From: JAZQLP01 sp045629205
GTDB lineage: Bacteria; Bacillota; Clostridia; Oscillospirales; UBA644
Reading direction: 5' to 3'
Assembly (NCBI GenBank): GCA_045629205.1
Contig: JAZQQT010000047.1
Coordinates: 1 to 7,460, forward strand
DNA: 7,460 bases
The notes under the pieces are model-generated. The model made no database searches. It saw nothing but the letters and a program-made list of their open reading frames with translations, and was not told the DNA's origin. Both the position numbers and the translations under genes were made by a program. Shown in pieces: positions 6,611 through 7,460 of the stretch (its first letter is position 1; every line of letters starts with the position of its first letter).

Positions 6611-6621
6611 TTTCAGATGTA

Positions 6622-6627
6622 TCCTTT
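6622..6627 (-). promoter_or_regulatory. Ribosome binding site of the first CHR gene
   Basis: AAAGGA overlaps the TAA stop of the glycosidase gene and lies 11 nt before the ATG at 6610. This is somewhat long spacing, but it is the only purine-rich site nearby. It suggests co-transcription with the glycosidase. Confidence 0.45.
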
Positions 6628-7460
6628 AATTATCTTTGATAGCGGTGTATCTGAACAGTTTGAATTCGCCCGGTTTGAGAAGAACGAGGGGACCGCTGTC
6701 CCAGTCGGCAATATAATCCCATCCCGGCGTGAAAAATTCGGTTACTCTGTAGTCATAATGCTCGATGTCGGGGAAGCAGCATCCCTGAGCGCGGGCGGAG
6801 ATCTCGGTGTCGTTAAAATTGAAGATCGCCACGAAGTAATCGCCTTTGTATCTGTTCCATATCTTAAGCGGAGCCCTGAATCTGAGCGGGTCGTTGTAGA
6901 GACAGTCGAATGTCGGTTTTCCGATCAGCTCGCACTGCATAAGCGTTCCGTCTTCTTCGAGGAAGGGTTTGATTACGTCGGGATTTGTCTCACCAAGTTT
7001 ATCGGAAAGATAGAAAGGACCGCCCGAAATAAAGCGGAGAACAGCCGAAGCCAAGCCGACATCCTCGCCTGACCAGAACATGTCGTAATCGGGGACAGTG
7101 AGTTCACCATAACTGACCGCATTATACGCGTTGGCGATCGCGTGCTTCGCAAAGCCCGAAAGACCTTCGCCCGGCATGAAATCGGAGGATGAGCGGCCGA
7201 CAACCGAGAAGGGACGTGAATAGACGGTTTCGAGGTCCTGCCCCATACTGTTGAGAATATCGAGACCGAATACCTCTTCCGAAGCCTTTTCGAGAGCCGA
7301 ATGAAGCTCCGCCACGCCGCCCGCGGGAACGGTGCCCTTGTATAATGACGGCAGGCTTGATTCGTCGTCGGCTTTGACGAAATCGACGCCCGATTTTTTG
7401 AGAAATTCAAAGAAAGTTTTGTAGAGCTTATACGCCGTTTCCTCTTCGCAGACCGGAACA
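6626..7460 (-). CDS. GH36-type glycoside hydrolase, raffinose synthase / Sip1 branch (C-terminal part; 5' end outside window)
   Basis: The reading frame is open from the window edge at 7460 to the TAA at 6626, 277 visible residues; a GTG at 7315 lies inside the gene and is not its start. Visible residues 15-33 (TFFEFLKKSGVDFVKADDE) match the barrel strand of Sip1-like GH36 enzymes that ends in the nucleophile motif K-x-D, here Asp31. Residues 66-96 (GLDILNSMGQ...VVGRSSSDFMP) match the next conserved block, where plant members read R-x-x-DDF and the acid/base is expected. Here the first Asp of DDF is Ser92 and the second is kept (Asp93). DYDMFWS, ISGGPFYLSD and LKIWNRY follow, then a beta-rich C-terminal domain. 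Plant relatives act on alpha-galactosides or make raffinose; a bacterial member more likely hydrolyses alpha-galactosides. No signal peptide can be judged because the N-terminus is missing. The CHR gene starts 15 nt downstream. Confidence 0.85.
   Translation of the reverse strand, partial: VPVCEEETAYKLYKTFFEFLKKSGVDFVKADDESSLPSLYKGTVPAGGVAELHSALEKASEEVFGLDILNSMGQDLETVYSRPFSVVGRSSSDFMPGEGLSGFAKHAIANAYNAVSYGELTVPDYDMFWSGEDVGLASAVLRFISGGPFYLSDKLGETNPDVIKPFLEEDGTLMQCELIGKPTFDCLYNDPLRFRAPLKIWNRYKGDYFVAIFNFNDTEISARAQGCCFPDIEHYDYRVTEFFTPGWDYIADWDSGPLVLLKPGEFKLFRYTAIKDN

Noticed and set aside
6506..7072. 188-codon plus-strand open frame
   Set aside because: It is antisense to the GH36 gene and the start of the first CHR gene. 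The minus-strand frames carry recognisable family motifs and this one does not.
6626..7315. Glycosidase gene starting at the GTG at 7315
   Set aside because: The frame continues upstream to the window edge and encodes the expected K-x-D nucleophile strand, so the GTG is an internal Val codon.
6973..7410. 145-codon minus-strand frame overlapping the glycosidase
   Set aside because: It is out of frame with the GH36 reading frame, which stays open to the window edge and matches the family throughout.

Overview
All nine genes or gene parts in this window lie on the minus strand, so transcription runs from high to low coordinates. Short gaps, strong AGGAGG- or AAAGGA-type ribosome sites, two ATGA stop/start overlaps, lipoprotein signal peptides and double-CxxC zinc-ribbon membrane proteins point to a Gram-positive member of the Clostridia, probably an uncultured gut or rumen lineage. 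Base composition looks roughly balanced by eye. I cannot name a genus. No tRNA, rRNA, CRISPR array, insertion sequence or phage gene is visible.

Reading in the direction of transcription, the window opens inside a glycoside hydrolase of the raffinose synthase / Sip1 branch of GH36 (7460-6626, N-terminus outside the window). Next come a short chromate-transporter (CHR) protein (6610-6062), a membrane-anchored alpha/beta hydrolase (6016-5078) and a second short CHR protein (5056-4469). CHR half-proteins usually sit side by side, so the hydrolase splitting the pair is unusual. A lipoprotein with a class 3 lipase fold follows (4454-2949).

An AT-rich gap (2948-2891) with a TATAAT hexamer may start a new transcription unit. 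That unit holds two zinc-ribbon / single-TM / external-domain proteins of unknown function (2890-2339 and 2342-1611), which overlap by 4 nt. Next is a polar amino-acid ABC transporter protein in which a substrate-binding domain is fused to its permease (1591-32). It overlaps by 4 nt the start of a gene whose first 11 codons look like an ABC ATPase (35-1, cut by the window edge).

The most interesting item is that fused transporter. Its binding domain is in circularly permuted order, lobe II before lobe I, yet it keeps candidate ligand-binding residues in both lobes. Themes shared across the window are nutrient uptake (amino acid transporter, CHR anion transporter) and hydrolysis of glycans or esters at or near the membrane. 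Nothing in the sequence proves that these genes form one functional system.
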